Source of the DNA: Clostridium sp. Marseille-P3244 | Lineage (GTDB): Bacteria > Bacillota > Clostridia > Lachnospirales > Lachnospiraceae | NCBI RefSeq assembly: GCF_900120155.1 | Contig: NZ_LT635549.1 | Location: 2,512,688-2,576,687 of the forward strand | Length of the DNA stretch: 64,000 bases | Direction of reading: 5' to 3' | Shown: positions 26,386-34,585 of the stretch, piece after piece | Position numbering within the stretch: position 1 is the stretch's first letter | Layout: each line of letters starts with the position of its first letter | Notes under the pieces: model-generated | What the model was told of the DNA's origin: nothing | Databases searched by the model: none | Seen by the model: only the letters and a program-made list of their open reading frames with translations | Made by a program: the position numbers and the translations under genes

Positions 26386-28383
26386 CTACGCATGCAGGCT
26401 GTATTCTGCCGCAAATTCTCTGTCCGACTTACGGATACGCCATATAATAATGACCGCAAATACCAGAATGGCAATCAGACCCGGAACAAAAGCGGTTCCC
26501 AGGGATCCGGTGGCAGATAGAGTCCCGATCTGGTAGACCAAGAAAGCTACTGTATAACCTGTCGCCAGCTGCAGGCATATACCGCCAAACAGCCATTTCC
26601 TGCTCTTCATCTCGGAGTTCATTGCTCCGAGAGCCGCAAAACAGGGCGGGGTATAGAGGTTAAACATCAGGTAAGCCAAAGCGGCCGCTTTTGTAAGACC
26701 CATGATCGTCGCTACTTCATTACCGCTTCCGACCAAAGCCAGTTCATCTGTATCAATCAGATTCGTAACACCGTATACCACTGCCAGAGTTCCCACCACA
26801 TTCTCTTTCGCGATAAATCCTGTGATCGCCGCTGCCGCAAGCTGCCATACTCCAAACCCGAGCGGGATAAACAGAATCGCAAAGGGATGCGCGATACTTG
26901 CCAGGATAGAGGTACTCTCCGCGCCCTCCTCCACAAGCTGGAACTGCCAGTTAAATGTCTGCATGATCTGTACAACTGTATTGCACACCAGGATGATCGT
27001 TCCCGCTTTTATAATATAGGCTTTTCCACGCTCAAGCATAGAGACGCACGCTCTCTTCAGGCTTGGGATCTTGTATTCCGGAAGTTCAATGATAAAGAAA
27101 GATTTCCGGTATTTCTGACCTGTGATCCTCTTTACCAGAAGTGCGCCCAGCAGTACCAGCACGATACCGACAAGATACATCGTAGCTGACACCCACCATG
27201 CATCTGCGAAAAACGCTCCCGCGAACAGCGCGATTACAGGTATTTTTGCTCCACAAGGCATAAATGGAGTAAGCATTGCCGTTGTTCTGCGCTCCCTCTC
27301 ATTTCGGATCGTACGGGAAGCCATAATACCGGGGATCGCACATCCGGTACCAATGACCATCGGGATTACCGATTTTCCGGAAAGTCCTACTCTCTTGAAG
27401 ATCGGATCAAGCACGACGGTCGCACGGGCCATATAGCCACAGTCCTCCAAAAGCGCGATCAGGAAATACATGACCATTACCAGCGGCAGGAATCCCACCA
27501 CCGCGCCGACTCCGCCGATAATTCCATCTACCAGAAGCGCATACAGAAGCGGATTCGCGTTCGCCATCAGTTCACCGACCCACCCCTGGAAGGTCTCGAT
27601 CCAACCTACCAGCCAGTCCGCGATCCAGGTCCCCAAAGTCGTCTGGGATATGTAAAATACGAGAAAAATAATTGCGGCAAAAATCGGGATCCCGATAATT
27701 TTATGTGTAATGATACCGTCAATCTTATCCTGAATATTTTTATCTTTTGTAAAGACTTTTCTCTTTTCTACCTGCCTGACAATATTATTGACAAACTCAA
27801 AACGTTTTCTGTCCGCGGCCTCTACCGCGTCCTTGTCCTTCAGATCGATCTCCTCCTGAATATAGGGCGCTTTCTGGTCCTTGCCCTTCGAAGCGGCAGC
27901 TAAAGCAACAGCTTCTTTCAGCCCTTCATGTCCTGAAGATGTAGAAATCGTCCTGATAACCGGGCAGCCCAGTTTCTCTGACAGCAGTTTTCCGTCGATC
28001 TTCGTCTGCTTTTTGTCTGTGATGTCACTCTTATTCAGAGCCACGACCACGGGAACTCCCAGTTCCAGAAGCTGCGTGGTAAAAAACAGACTACGGCTTA
28101 GATTGGTCGCATCAACAATATTAATGATCACATCCGGATGCTCATTTTTCACATAACTGCTGGTAATGCTCTCCTCGGAAGTAAACGGGGACATCGAATA
28201 AGCGCCCGGCAAGTCTACCGCTACCAGTTCCTCCGCCCCGTCATAATACGCCTTTTTGATCAGGCTTTCCTTTCGCTCCACCGTAACACCGGCCCAGTTT
28301 CCAACACGTTCGTTTCTTCCTGTCAACGCATTGTACATTGTAGTTTTTCCGCTGTTAGGATTTCCTGCAAAAGCAATTCTCAT
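26386..28383 (-). CDS. feoB: Ferrous iron transporter FeoB
   Basis: This 665-residue membrane protein takes up Fe(II). The N-terminal G domain has GNPNSGKTTMYNALTG (G1), DLPGAYSMSP (G3) and ALNKSD (G4). After a helical spacer comes a polytopic membrane part of about eight helices with the Gate motifs GAVVGFLPLVMVMYFLIALLE and FMPCGAKIPV. AGGAGG lies 11 bases before the ATG. feoA lies upstream, with a hairpin and an operator between them, so feoB can be tuned separately from feoA. Confidence 0.97.
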   Translation of the reverse strand: MRIAFAGNPNSGKTTMYNALTGRNERVGNWAGVTVERKESLIKKAYYDGAEELVAVDLPGAYSMSPFTSEESITSSYVKNEHPDVIINIVDATNLSRSLFFTTQLLELGVPVVVALNKSDITDKKQTKIDGKLLSEKLGCPVIRTISTSSGHEGLKEAVALAAASKGKDQKAPYIQEEIDLKDKDAVEAADRKRFEFVNNIVRQVEKRKVFTKDKNIQDKIDGIITHKIIGIPIFAAIIFLVFYISQTTLGTWIADWLVGWIETFQGWVGELMANANPLLYALLVDGIIGGVGAVVGFLPLVMVMYFLIALLEDCGYMARATVVLDPIFKRVGLSGKSVIPMVIGTGCAIPGIMASRTIRNERERRTTAMLTPFMPCGAKIPVIALFAGAFFADAWWVSATMYLVGIVLVLLGALLVKRITGQKYRKSFFIIELPEYKIPSLKRACVSMLERGKAYIIKAGTIILVCNTVVQIMQTFNWQFQLVEEGAESTSILASIAHPFAILFIPLGFGVWQLAAAAITGFIAKENVVGTLAVVYGVTNLIDTDELALVGSGNEVATIMGLTKAAALAYLMFNLYTPPCFAALGAMNSEMKSRKWLFGGICLQLATGYTVAFLVYQIGTLSATGSLGTAFVPGLIAILVFAVIIIWRIRKSDREFAAEYSLHA

Positions 28384-28409
28384 CTTACAATTCTCCTCCT
28401 TTATTGTGA

Positions 28410-28423
28410 TTAGAAAAGACTAA
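28410..28423. promoter_or_regulatory. TTAG-N6-CTAA operator upstream of feoB
   Basis: TTAG-AAAAGA-CTAA lies in the gap between feoA and feoB, just after the terminator-like hairpin and 27 bases before the feoB start. It matches the spacing of the sites at eno and DUF2325. A DtxR-type iron repressor encoded next door is the natural candidate to bind it. Confidence 0.6.
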
Positions 28424-28432
28424 CCTTTTTAT

Positions 28433-28464
28433 AAAAAAAATAGTTGACCAGGTCACTATTTTTT
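28433..28464 (-). terminator. Terminator-like hairpin between feoA and feoB
   Basis: AAAAAATAGTTGACC and GGTCACTATTTTTT pair with one bulge and a one-base loop, and are followed by a T-run on the minus strand. It begins two bases after the feoA stop and would reduce read-through into feoB. Confidence 0.7.
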
Positions 28465-28465
28465 A

Positions 28466-28678
28466 TTATATTGATATGGCTTTCGCCAGATCAGTATCAA
28501 TATTGTATCTGCCATCTTTGATCGAAACCACGCAGCCGCCTCTTACGCGGGAAACTACAGTGATCGGCTCACCGCTGTAACAGCCAAGAGAAAAAAGGAA
28601 AGCCTCCAGTTCCTCATCTTCGGTCATAACGTCTTTTACGATATATTCTTCCCCTTCTTTTGCCTCCAGTAAATTCAT
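28466..28678 (-). CDS. feoA: FeoA family protein
   Basis: This 70-residue protein has an SH3-like fold and is a partner of FeoB. It reads MNLLEAKEGEEYIVKDVM, FLFSLGCYSGEPITVVSR and GRYNIDTDLAKAISI, the usual order of the family. It is cytosolic and probably contacts the FeoB G domain. GAGAGG precedes the ATG. It is the first gene of the iron and metal run and has its own operator about 80 bases upstream. Confidence 0.93.
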   Translation of the reverse strand: MNLLEAKEGEEYIVKDVMTEDEELEAFLFSLGCYSGEPITVVSRVRGGCVVSIKDGRYNIDTDLAKAISI

Positions 28679-28760
28679 ATTCTAACAGACCTCTCAATAT
28701 TATATCGTTTCGGATGATTTTCCTGTCATCATCCGAAATCTTCATCTCATCTAACAGAAG

Positions 28761-28774
28761 ATAGTTTAAACTAA
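28761..28774. promoter_or_regulatory. Operator upstream of feoA
   Basis: ATAG-TTTAAA-CTAA holds a perfect 12-base palindrome TAGTTTAAACTA and fits the TTAG-N6-CTAA pattern with one mismatch. It lies 83 bases before feoA, in the 289-base gap shared with the divergent DtxR-type gene. The rest of that gap is AT-rich, and besides the DtxR-gene promoter I see nothing else in it. Confidence 0.6.
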
Positions 28775-28902
28775 CACTTTGTGTTTGTCAATGCTTTTGT
28801 TTAAAAATTCTCAGAGAAATTTTGAAATTTTGAATGGGAAAATTTTCAGCACACTTTCTCCCCAGTTTAAATCAGAAGTTCTAAAACTTTTATAATTATG
28901 AT

Positions 28903-28931
28903 TTGCTGTCACTGACTGAATATGATATACT
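28903..28931 (+). promoter_or_regulatory. Promoter of the DtxR-type gene
   Basis: TTGCTG (28903-28908) and TATACT (28926-28931) are 17 bases apart, leaving a leader of about 30 bases that includes GAGGTG. Confidence 0.65.
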
Positions 28932-28967
28932 TAGTGGAAAGTATTTGAAAAAAGTGAGGTGACACCT

Positions 28968-29327
28968 ATGCCCGGAAATGAATCCGCTGAAAACTATCTG
29001 GAAACTATCCTGATCTTAAGCCAGAAGCTTCCGGTCGTCCGTTCGGTCGATATCGCGACAGAACTGAATTTTAAAAAATCCAGCGTAAGCGTGGCTATGA
29101 AAAAGCTAAGAGAAAACGGCCATATCGTTGTCTCCCCAGAAGGATATATCTCCCTCACCTCGTCCGGAAAACAGATCGCTGACCAGATCTACGAACGGCA
29201 TACTCTCCTGTCATCCTGGCTGGAACGTCTGGGTGTGGATTCAAAAGTCGCGGCAGAAGACGCGTGCAGGATTGAACATGTGATCAGTTCCGAAAGCTTT
29301 GAAGCTATAAAGCAGCATATTAAATAA
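28968..29327 (+). CDS. DtxR/IdeR-type metal-dependent repressor
   Basis: This 119-residue protein has a winged-helix head (about 1-65: SVDIATELNFKKSSVSVAMKKL) and a helical dimer domain. It lacks the C-terminal SH3-like domain. The segment EDACRIEHVIS matches the DtxR/IdeR metal site (C, E and H); a cysteine there is typical of iron rather than manganese sensors. I start at the ATG at 28968 (GAGGTG six bases upstream); a GTG at 28959 overlaps that site. It diverges from feoAB, whose operators it probably binds when iron is plentiful. Confidence 0.88.
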   Translation: MPGNESAENYLETILILSQKLPVVRSVDIATELNFKKSSVSVAMKKLRENGHIVVSPEGYISLTSSGKQIADQIYERHTLLSSWLERLGVDSKVAAEDACRIEHVISSESFEAIKQHIK

Positions 29328-29333
29328 ATCTGC

Positions 29334-29362
29334 AAAAACCGGCGGTAATACGCCGGTTTTTT
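29334..29362. terminator. Terminator between the DtxR-type gene and ldh
   Basis: AAAACCGGCG / CGCCGGTTTT arms with a six-base loop have A and T runs on both sides. It works for both convergent genes. Confidence 0.9.
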
Positions 29363-29378
29363 CTAAAATATCTTACAA

Positions 29379-30326
29379 TTATGAAAGGCCGATCTCCTTG
29401 AGCACGCTCTTTAATTCCTCTGCTGATCTTCTCAGTTTTTCTGTCTCCTCTTTATCAAAATTGATCTCCAGTATCTGCTCTGCTCCACCTCTCCCTATCA
29501 ATGTCGGAATGCTCAGGCAGAGACCGGACAATCCATATTCTCCGTTCAGCGACACAGAGACCGGCGCCACAGTATGGCTGTCTCTGACGATCGCCTCTGT
29601 GATCTTCGCCGCTGCCATTCCTATGCCATAATATGTTGCTCCCTTGCGATCGATAATCTCGTAAGCACTGTCTCGGACCGCATGATAAAGCTCGTCTTTT
29701 TCCTTCCGGAAATCTGCAAATCCCTCTATTTTCGCGAACTCATCCAACCCTATCCCATAGATATTCGCGCAGCTCCACACAGCCAATTCACTGTCCCCAT
29801 GCTCTCCTGCGATAAAAGCATGGACGTTCCGGCTGTCTACATTCAGCTTCTCGCTGATCAGATATTTTAAACGCGCCGTGTCAAGGACCGTACCGGATCC
29901 AATCACACGCTCTTTGGGAAATCCGGATTCTTTCAATGCCACCTGTGTCAGGATATCTACCGGATTAGACACGATAAGAAGGATTCCTTCGCATTTCACC
30001 CGTTTAATCTCTCCGATAATCATCCTCATAATCTTCGCATTCTTCTGGACCAGATCCAATCTTGTCTCACCCGGCTTCTGATTGGCCCCCGCTGTGATGA
30101 TAATGACAGATGCGTCCGCGATGTCTTCATAGTCTCCCGCCTGAATATCCATGGCATGGGCAAAAGGAAGCCCGTGGCTGATATCCATGGCCTCTCCTTC
30201 CGCTTTCGGTCCGTTTGCGTCCAGAAGTACCATCTCTGAAAACAAACCTTTCTGCATCAAAGTATATGCTATCGTAGAACCTACAAAGCCACACCCGATC
30301 ACTGCGGCTTTCTGTATATTTACCAT
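29379..30326 (-). CDS. ldh: L-lactate dehydrogenase
   Basis: This 315-residue NAD enzyme reduces pyruvate to L-lactate. It shows the Rossmann motif GCGFVGSTIAYTL, SGTVLDTARLKYLI, the catalytic histidine in GEHGDSELAVWS, and the substrate-binding region around VSNPVDILTQ. The length is normal and AGGAGG precedes the ATG. It is a single-gene unit between a bidirectional terminator and its own promoter. A large palindrome lies in its 5' leader; it does not resemble a Rex box, so another repressor is likely. Confidence 0.95.
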   Translation of the reverse strand: MVNIQKAAVIGCGFVGSTIAYTLMQKGLFSEMVLLDANGPKAEGEAMDISHGLPFAHAMDIQAGDYEDIADASVIIITAGANQKPGETRLDLVQKNAKIMRMIIGEIKRVKCEGILLIVSNPVDILTQVALKESGFPKERVIGSGTVLDTARLKYLISEKLNVDSRNVHAFIAGEHGDSELAVWSCANIYGIGLDEFAKIEGFADFRKEKDELYHAVRDSAYEIIDRKGATYYGIGMAAAKITEAIVRDSHTVAPVSVSLNGEYGLSGLCLSIPTLIGRGGAEQILEINFDKEETEKLRRSAEELKSVLKEIGLS

Positions 30327-30352
30327 ATGTGTTGTCCTCCTTTTTTATTTTT

Positions 30353-30381
30353 ATAATCCCTAGTAAATTACTAGGGATTAT
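30353..30381. promoter_or_regulatory. 29-base operator palindrome in the ldh leader
   Basis: Perfect 14-base arms ATAATCCCTAGTAA / TTACTAGGGATTAT flank a single A. It starts 11 bases downstream of the ldh -10 box, so it covers or closely follows the transcription start. The sequence differs from the TTAG-N6-CTAA sites and from Rex boxes. Confidence 0.7.
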
Positions 30382-30391
30382 TTACATCTTT

Positions 30392-30419
30392 ATTATATAG
30401 TGATCTCCAAAAAAAGCAA
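30392..30419 (-). promoter_or_regulatory. Promoter of ldh
   Basis: On the minus strand TTGCTT (30414-30419) and TATAAT (30392-30397) are 16 bases apart. A further inverted repeat AATACCA-TATC-TGGTATT (30418-30435) touches the -35 box and could be a second operator. Confidence 0.65.
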
Positions 30420-30453
30420 TACCATATCTGGTATTTTTTCCCGTACAATTTCA

Positions 30454-30482
30454 TTGCTTTTCATTGATATCAGTTTTATACT
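30454..30482 (+). promoter_or_regulatory. Promoter of the ferritin gene
   Basis: TTGCTT (30454-30459) and TATACT (30477-30482) are 17 bases apart, 41 bases before the start codon. Confidence 0.65.
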
Positions 30483-30522
30483 ATTAACTGTAACAAATAA
30501 TCCATGAAAGGAGACCTTTACC

Positions 30523-31035
30523 ATGCTAAACGAAAAAATCGCAGAATTATTAAACACACAGGTTAACAAAGAGTTTTATTCGGCCTATCTCTATCTGGCA
30601 TTTTCTAATTATTTTTCTGAGGAAGGTCTGGACGGATTCGCAAACTGGTACCAGATCCAGGCGCAGGAAGAACGCGATCATGCGATGCTGTTCGTACAGT
30701 ACATGCAGAATAATGACGCTAAAGTCACCTATGACGCCATCGACAGGCCAGACTTCAAAGCGGACAGCCATTTGGATATTTTAAATGCCGGACTCAGGCA
30801 TGAACGCTACGTCACAGGTCTTATCAACAATATTTACGGAGCAGCTTATGAAGCCAAAGATTTCCGTACCATGCAGTTTCTTGACTGGTTTGTCAAAGAG
30901 CAGGGAGAAGAAGAAACGAACGCCACCGATCTGATCAAAAAAATGGAGCTGTTCGGATCCGATCCAAAAAGCCTTTACCTTCTGGATCAGGAGATGGCCG
31001 CGCGCGCATATACCGCACCGTCACTTACCCTCTAA
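30523..31035 (+). CDS. ftnA: Ferritin
   Basis: This 170-residue non-haem ferritin forms a 24-subunit iron store. Ferroxidase ligands are visible: the glutamate in [13 protein letters not shown] and H in [12 protein letters not shown], and the glutamate and glutamine pair in FVKEQGEEE. The length is normal and AAGGAG precedes the ATG. It lies within the iron island and diverges from ldh. No terminator is seen after its stop; the next 600 bases hold a strongly structured region, so its transcript may run into that. Confidence 0.95.
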   Translation: MLNEKIAELLNTQVNKEFYSAYLYLAFSNYFSEEGLDGFANWYQIQAQEERDHAMLFVQYMQNNDAKVTYDAIDRPDFKADSHLDILNAGLRHERYVTGLINNIYGAAYEAKDFRTMQFLDWFVKEQGEEETNATDLIKKMELFGSDPKSLYLLDQEMAARAYTAPSLTL

Positions 31036-31058
31036 AAGGACGATCCGGGTTTGCCGGA

Positions 31059-31547
31059 GTGATTCAGGAGACGCCGGGGAGGATGATTAAGCTTAGGGAA
31101 ATAAAAAAATCTGGCATCGAAAGACGTATTCTGCGGCAACAGAATGGGTGTCTCCGCAGAAAGGTTCTTCCGATTGCCGCTCTTTCCCTTTCCTGCGCTT
31201 CGTCCATCCCCCGGCGTCACGATTCATTCCCCGTCAATCTCACGGTTAGAAGGGAATACGTGAAAGGAACTCCATTGGAGAAAAAGACATATACGGATCT
31301 CTGGCATATCTCTTCCGGCTTTTTGATGACGGGCTGTACAGTCGATAACGTTCCACTTTCACAATCACTTCTAAATCGCGAGATTGTTGAATGGAGAGGA
31401 CAGGGAGCCGTGGAAGGAAGAGGTGTCCATCAAGGGCCGTGCAGCAACGCCGGCATTTGGGGCGCGTCCTTTGCGCCCTTATGTGCCGCTGCGTTGCAGC
31501 CCCGAGCGAAAGCGTGCCCGAGATGGATATCCTCTTCCTTCCACGGC
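31059..31547 (+). ncRNA. Candidate large structured RNA, unassigned
   Basis: No gene fits this stretch, but paired segments run through it. Domain A: 31071-31085 with 31205-31217 (13 pairs, one 2-base bulge), enclosing 31096-31101 with 31183-31188, 31113-31124 with 31166-31178, and 31129-31136 with 31154-31161. Domain B: 31222-31226 with 31388-31392, 31235-31241 with 31380-31386, and 31260-31270 with 31350-31362 (11 pairs, one bulge). Domain C: 31407-31423 with 31531-31547 (17 perfect pairs), then 31426-31431 with 31522-31527, 31434-31437 with 31516-31519, 31444-31450 with 31491-31497, 31451-31455 with 31484-31488, and 31460-31465 with 31473-31478. A GC-GAAA-GC element at 31506-31513 favours the plus strand, but the strand is not certain. 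I see no clear promoter or terminator of its own. It may derive from ferritin read-through. Confidence 0.6.
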
Positions 31548-31581
31548 AGCCACACCCACCCATCAACAACCTCAGATTTTC

Positions 31582-31610
31582 TTGCGCTTTATTGTTCTTC
31601 GCTTTATAAT
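31582..31610 (+). promoter_or_regulatory. Promoter of nfo
   Basis: TTGCGC (31582-31587) and a perfect TATAAT (31605-31610) are 17 bases apart, just beyond the structured region. This gives nfo its own short leader. Confidence 0.7.
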
Positions 31611-31649
31611 GTAACGGCAATATTTTACAGAACGGAAAGGAGATACACC

Positions 31650-32558
31650 ATGAAGCTAGGTTCACACGTTGGAATGAACGGCAGGGAGATGCTCCTTGGC
31701 TCTGCCAAAGAAGCGGTATCATACGGCGCGGACACTTTTATGTTCTATACGGGCGCGCCTCAGAACACTCGCAGGAAAGACATCAGCGAACTCAATATTG
31801 ATCCTGCCTGGGAATATATGAAAGAGCATAATATCCAGGAAATCATTGTCCATGCCCCTTATATCATAAATCTGGGGAATACTGTAAAACCCGAAACCTT
31901 TTCACTGGCCGTCGAGTTTCTGGCGAAAGAGATCGACCGTACAGTAAGCTGCCATAGTCATACCCTCATCCTTCATCCGGGGTCTCACGTAGGAGAGGGA
32001 GTACAGGCCGGTACTGACCAGATCATCAAGGGACTGAACGAGGTACTGACCGCAGATACGGAATGCCGGATCGCTCTTGAGACAATGGCCGGAAAAGGTT
32101 CTGAGATCGGCCGTACTTTTGAAGAACTGGCCCGCATTTATGACGGTGTCAGGTACAACGACAAGCTGAGAGTGTGCTTTGATACCTGTCATACCAGCGA
32201 CAGCGGATACGATATCATCCACCACTTTGATCAGGTAATGGAGGAGTTTGACCGGATCATCGGAAAAGAGCAGATCGCCGTATTCCATATCAATGACAGT
32301 AAAAATGTCCCCGGCGCCGCGAAAGACCGCCACGAAAATGTGGGATTCGGGCAGATTGGATTTAACGCACTCAACTATATCGTGCGCCATGCGGATTTTA
32401 CAGATGTTCCTAAAATACTGGAAACACCTTATATCCCCTCCCCTTCAAATCCAAAAAAATCTTACGCGCCCTACAGATATGAGATCGCGATGCTTCGCAG
32501 CGGCATTTTTGATCCCGATATGAAAAAACGGATCATCCTGGAAAATGAAGGGGAATGA
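31650..32558 (+). CDS. nfo: Endonuclease IV (AP endonuclease)
   Basis: This 302-residue zinc-dependent enzyme cuts DNA at abasic sites in base-excision repair. Zinc-ligand motifs are in order: [12 protein letters not shown], the glutamate in [34 protein letters not shown] and [10 protein letters not shown]. The ATG at 31650 has AAAGGAG seven bases upstream. The frame stays open for another 590 bases upstream, but that part lies in the structured region and has no protein-like composition, so I exclude it. Confidence 0.95.
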   Translation: MKLGSHVGMNGREMLLGSAKEAVSYGADTFMFYTGAPQNTRRKDISELNIDPAWEYMKEHNIQEIIVHAPYIINLGNTVKPETFSLAVEFLAKEIDRTVSCHSHTLILHPGSHVGEGVQAGTDQIIKGLNEVLTADTECRIALETMAGKGSEIGRTFEELARIYDGVRYNDKLRVCFDTCHTSDSGYDIIHHFDQVMEEFDRIIGKEQIAVFHINDSKNVPGAAKDRHENVGFGQIGFNALNYIVRHADFTDVPKILETPYIPSPSNPKKSYAPYRYEIAMLRSGIFDPDMKKRIILENEGE

Positions 32559-32604
32559 TCTGTTCTGATCCAATTCAGAAATTTCATCAAAATCCAGAAA
32601 CCTC

Positions 32605-32652
32605 TTGACAGCCCCCCCCTTGCGTCGTATGATTGTATTATATATATAATAC
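32605..32652 (+). promoter_or_regulatory. Promoter and operator of the GntR/ABC operon
   Basis: A perfect TTGACA (32605-32610) and TATGAT (32628-32633) are 17 bases apart; the spacer has a run of eight Cs. A perfect 18-base palindrome GTATTATATATATAATAC (32635-32652) starts one base after the -10 box, the expected place for the product of the first gene to repress its own operon. Confidence 0.75.
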
Positions 32653-32684
32653 AGTTTGTAAATGAAAGAAAACGAGGTGATTCG

Positions 32685-33068
32685 ATGCCATGGGATCTGG
32701 ATAATGACCGTCCTATCTATCTTCAATTGATGGAACGTATTCAACATGACATTATTTCCGGGCTTTACAGGCCAGGGGACAAGCTTCCCTCTGTCCGGGA
32801 TCTTGCTCTTGACGCCGCAGTCAATCCCAACACAATGCAGAAAGCACTTTCAGAACTGGAGCGCAGCGGCCTTGTGTATTCTCAGCGGACCAATGGACGA
32901 TTTATCACAGAGGATGCATCTCTTTTGAAAGAGACACGGGAGGATCTGGTCCGCAGCCATATCCGTCAGTTTTTTGAACAGATGCGCAATCTGGGGCTGA
33001 GTGATGAAGAGACTCTGGAAATAATACAGAAATATTTAAAGGAGAAGAACCATGAGACCAATTCTTGA
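32685..33068 (+). CDS. GntR family regulator, YtrA type
   Basis: This 127-residue short GntR regulator has a winged helix (about 10-75: GDKLPSVRDLALDAAVNPNTMQKAL) and a small helical C-terminus of about 45 residues, as in the YtrA subfamily. It lacks the ligand-binding domains of other GntR groups. YtrA-type proteins repress linked ABC exporters, often answering cell-envelope stress. GAGGTG precedes the ATG. Its 3' end overlaps the next gene by 17 bases. Confidence 0.9.
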   Translation: MPWDLDNDRPIYLQLMERIQHDIISGLYRPGDKLPSVRDLALDAAVNPNTMQKALSELERSGLVYSQRTNGRFITEDASLLKETREDLVRSHIRQFFEQMRNLGLSDEETLEIIQKYLKEKNHETNS

Positions 33069-33750
33069 ATGCCAGGGGCTCACAAAAAAATACGGAAATT
33101 TTTTTGCTCTTTCCAATCTGACGCTCTCGCTTGAGCGAGGCCAGATCGTTGGTCTGCTCGGGCCCAACGGTAGCGGAAAGACCACATTGATCAAACTTGC
33201 CAATGCCCTTCTGATCCCCACGGACGGACATATCATGATTAATGGTCACTCTCCGGGAACAGAAACCAAGCAGATCGTATCGTATCTGCCAGACCGTAAT
33301 TTTTTGAATGACCACATGCGGGTAAATGATATCCTGTCTTATTATAATGATTTTTATAAAAATTTCAGTATGGAACGGGCCTCAAAGATGCTGGACACAC
33401 TTGAGATCGACAAACGTGCCCGGCTGCACGCTCTGTCCAAAGGGACCAGAGAAAAAGTACAGCTTGTGCTTGTCATGAGCAGGGATGCCGATCTGTATAT
33501 ACTGGATGAGCCGATCGGAGGCGTAGATCCCGCGGCAAGAGATTATATTCTCCAGACGATCCTGGCAAATTACAATGAAAATGCCACAGTATTAATTTCC
33601 ACTCATCTGATATCTGATATTGAAAACACTCTTGATCGGGTGCTTTTTCTTCAGAACGGGCAGCTTATGCTTAATGCCACTGTCGACGAGATAAGATCAA
33701 AATATGGCAAATCTGTGGATGTGCTGTTCCGGGAGGTGTTTAAATGTTAG
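33052..33750 (+). CDS. ABC transporter ATP-binding subunit
   Basis: This 232-residue single ATPase domain has Walker A GPNGSGKTTLIKL, signature LSKGTREKVQL (a diverged LSGGQ) and Walker B LYILDEPIGGVD. It resembles YtrB-like exporter subunits. It overlaps the GntR gene by 17 bases and the permease gene by 7, so the three are translationally coupled. The substrate is unknown; envelope-active compounds are the usual targets of this type. Confidence 0.9.
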   Translation: MRPILECQGLTKKYGNFFALSNLTLSLERGQIVGLLGPNGSGKTTLIKLANALLIPTDGHIMINGHSPGTETKQIVSYLPDRNFLNDHMRVNDILSYYNDFYKNFSMERASKMLDTLEIDKRARLHALSKGTREKVQLVLVMSRDADLYILDEPIGGVDPAARDYILQTILANYNENATVLISTHLISDIENTLDRVLFLQNGQLMLNATVDEIRSKYGKSVDVLFREVFKC

Positions 33751-34544
33751 GAAAACTGATCAAATATGACTTCAAAGCATCAGCCAAGATCTTCATCCTG
33801 TTTCACGCTGCTTTTATCCTTGCCTGTCTGCTGTGCCGTATCCTGTTTGTCGATCATCTGCGGTTTGACGCTCCCATAGATCCGCTGGTCACCTCCATTG
33901 CCGTTTTTTCTTCTCTGATGATCTTTTTGTGTATCGCCGTGAACTTTGCTACATGGCTTCAGATTACATTCCGGTTTTACCGGAATCTTTTCAGCAGAGA
34001 AGGTTATCTTTCCTGGACTCTTCCGGTCTCGGGAGTGCAGCAGCTTTGGGGGAAGATCATATCCGGATATATTTTTATGGCTGTGGATATCATTGTCATA
34101 GCCGGCGGTATCCTCCTTCTGGTCACAGCAAAAAATATCACTACAGCCTACAGTTCCATTGCTCCGGAAATGACAGAAGCGCTGGGAATGCCCCTGAGTA
34201 CGCTCGCCTTTTATCTGTTCCTCTTCTGTCTTGTCTCCGGCATCAGCGCGGTGATCATGAGCTATTTTTGTATCGCCGTAGGACAGCTTTTCCCCGGACA
34301 CCGGATCTTATGTGCTGTCGCCGCGTATTTTATCACAAGCTTTGTTGTACAGATTTTTTCACTGATTGTTATGGCCGTATCTGGAATATTTCCAGGATAT
34401 AACTTTTTACCGGACACAGGCACTACCATATCGGACTATCTGTTCAATATATTTGCGCTGAGCGGTGTGCTGTCGTTTATTGTAACGGTCATTCAATACA
34501 TTGTCACTCACTATATTATGAAAAAGAAGATCAATCTGATATGA
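33744..34544 (+). CDS. ABC transporter permease subunit
   Basis: This 266-residue integral membrane protein has about six hydrophobic segments (near 17-40, 55-75, 100-125, 150-180, 185-215 and 230-255) and no extracellular domain, as expected for the partner of the preceding ATPase. GGGAGGTG precedes the ATG. A strong terminator overlaps its end, so it closes the operon. Confidence 0.85.
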   Translation: MLGKLIKYDFKASAKIFILFHAAFILACLLCRILFVDHLRFDAPIDPLVTSIAVFSSLMIFLCIAVNFATWLQITFRFYRNLFSREGYLSWTLPVSGVQQLWGKIISGYIFMAVDIIVIAGGILLLVTAKNITTAYSSIAPEMTEALGMPLSTLAFYLFLFCLVSGISAVIMSYFCIAVGQLFPGHRILCAVAAYFITSFVVQIFSLIVMAVSGIFPGYNFLPDTGTTISDYLFNIFALSGVLSFIVTVIQYIVTHYIMKKKINLI

Positions 34545-34583
34545 TATAAAAAGGGAGCCGCGAATGCAGCTCCCTTTTTATAT
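34544..34583. terminator. Bidirectional terminator between ABC operon and tRNA-Arg
   Basis: Perfect 15-base arms ATATAAAAAGGGAGC / GCTCCCTTTTTATAT flank a 10-base loop. It ends the ABC operon on the plus strand and the tRNA transcript on the minus strand, only three bases from the tRNA 3' end. Confidence 0.92.
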
Positions 34584-34585
34584 CC

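Noticed and set aside
30353..30381. Rex box at ldh
   Set aside because: The palindrome does not contain the TTGTTAA/TTAACAA-type half sites expected of Rex; it was kept as an unassigned operator.
31059..31649. Long in-frame extension upstream of endonuclease IV
   Set aside because: The frame is open for 590 bases, but the composition is not protein-like, no family lengths support it, and a proper ribosome site precedes the ATG at 31650. The stretch is explained by paired RNA-like segments.
34544..34583. Palindrome as a mobile repeat
   Set aside because: Perfect arms with flanking A and T runs between two convergent transcripts are fully explained as a bidirectional terminator.
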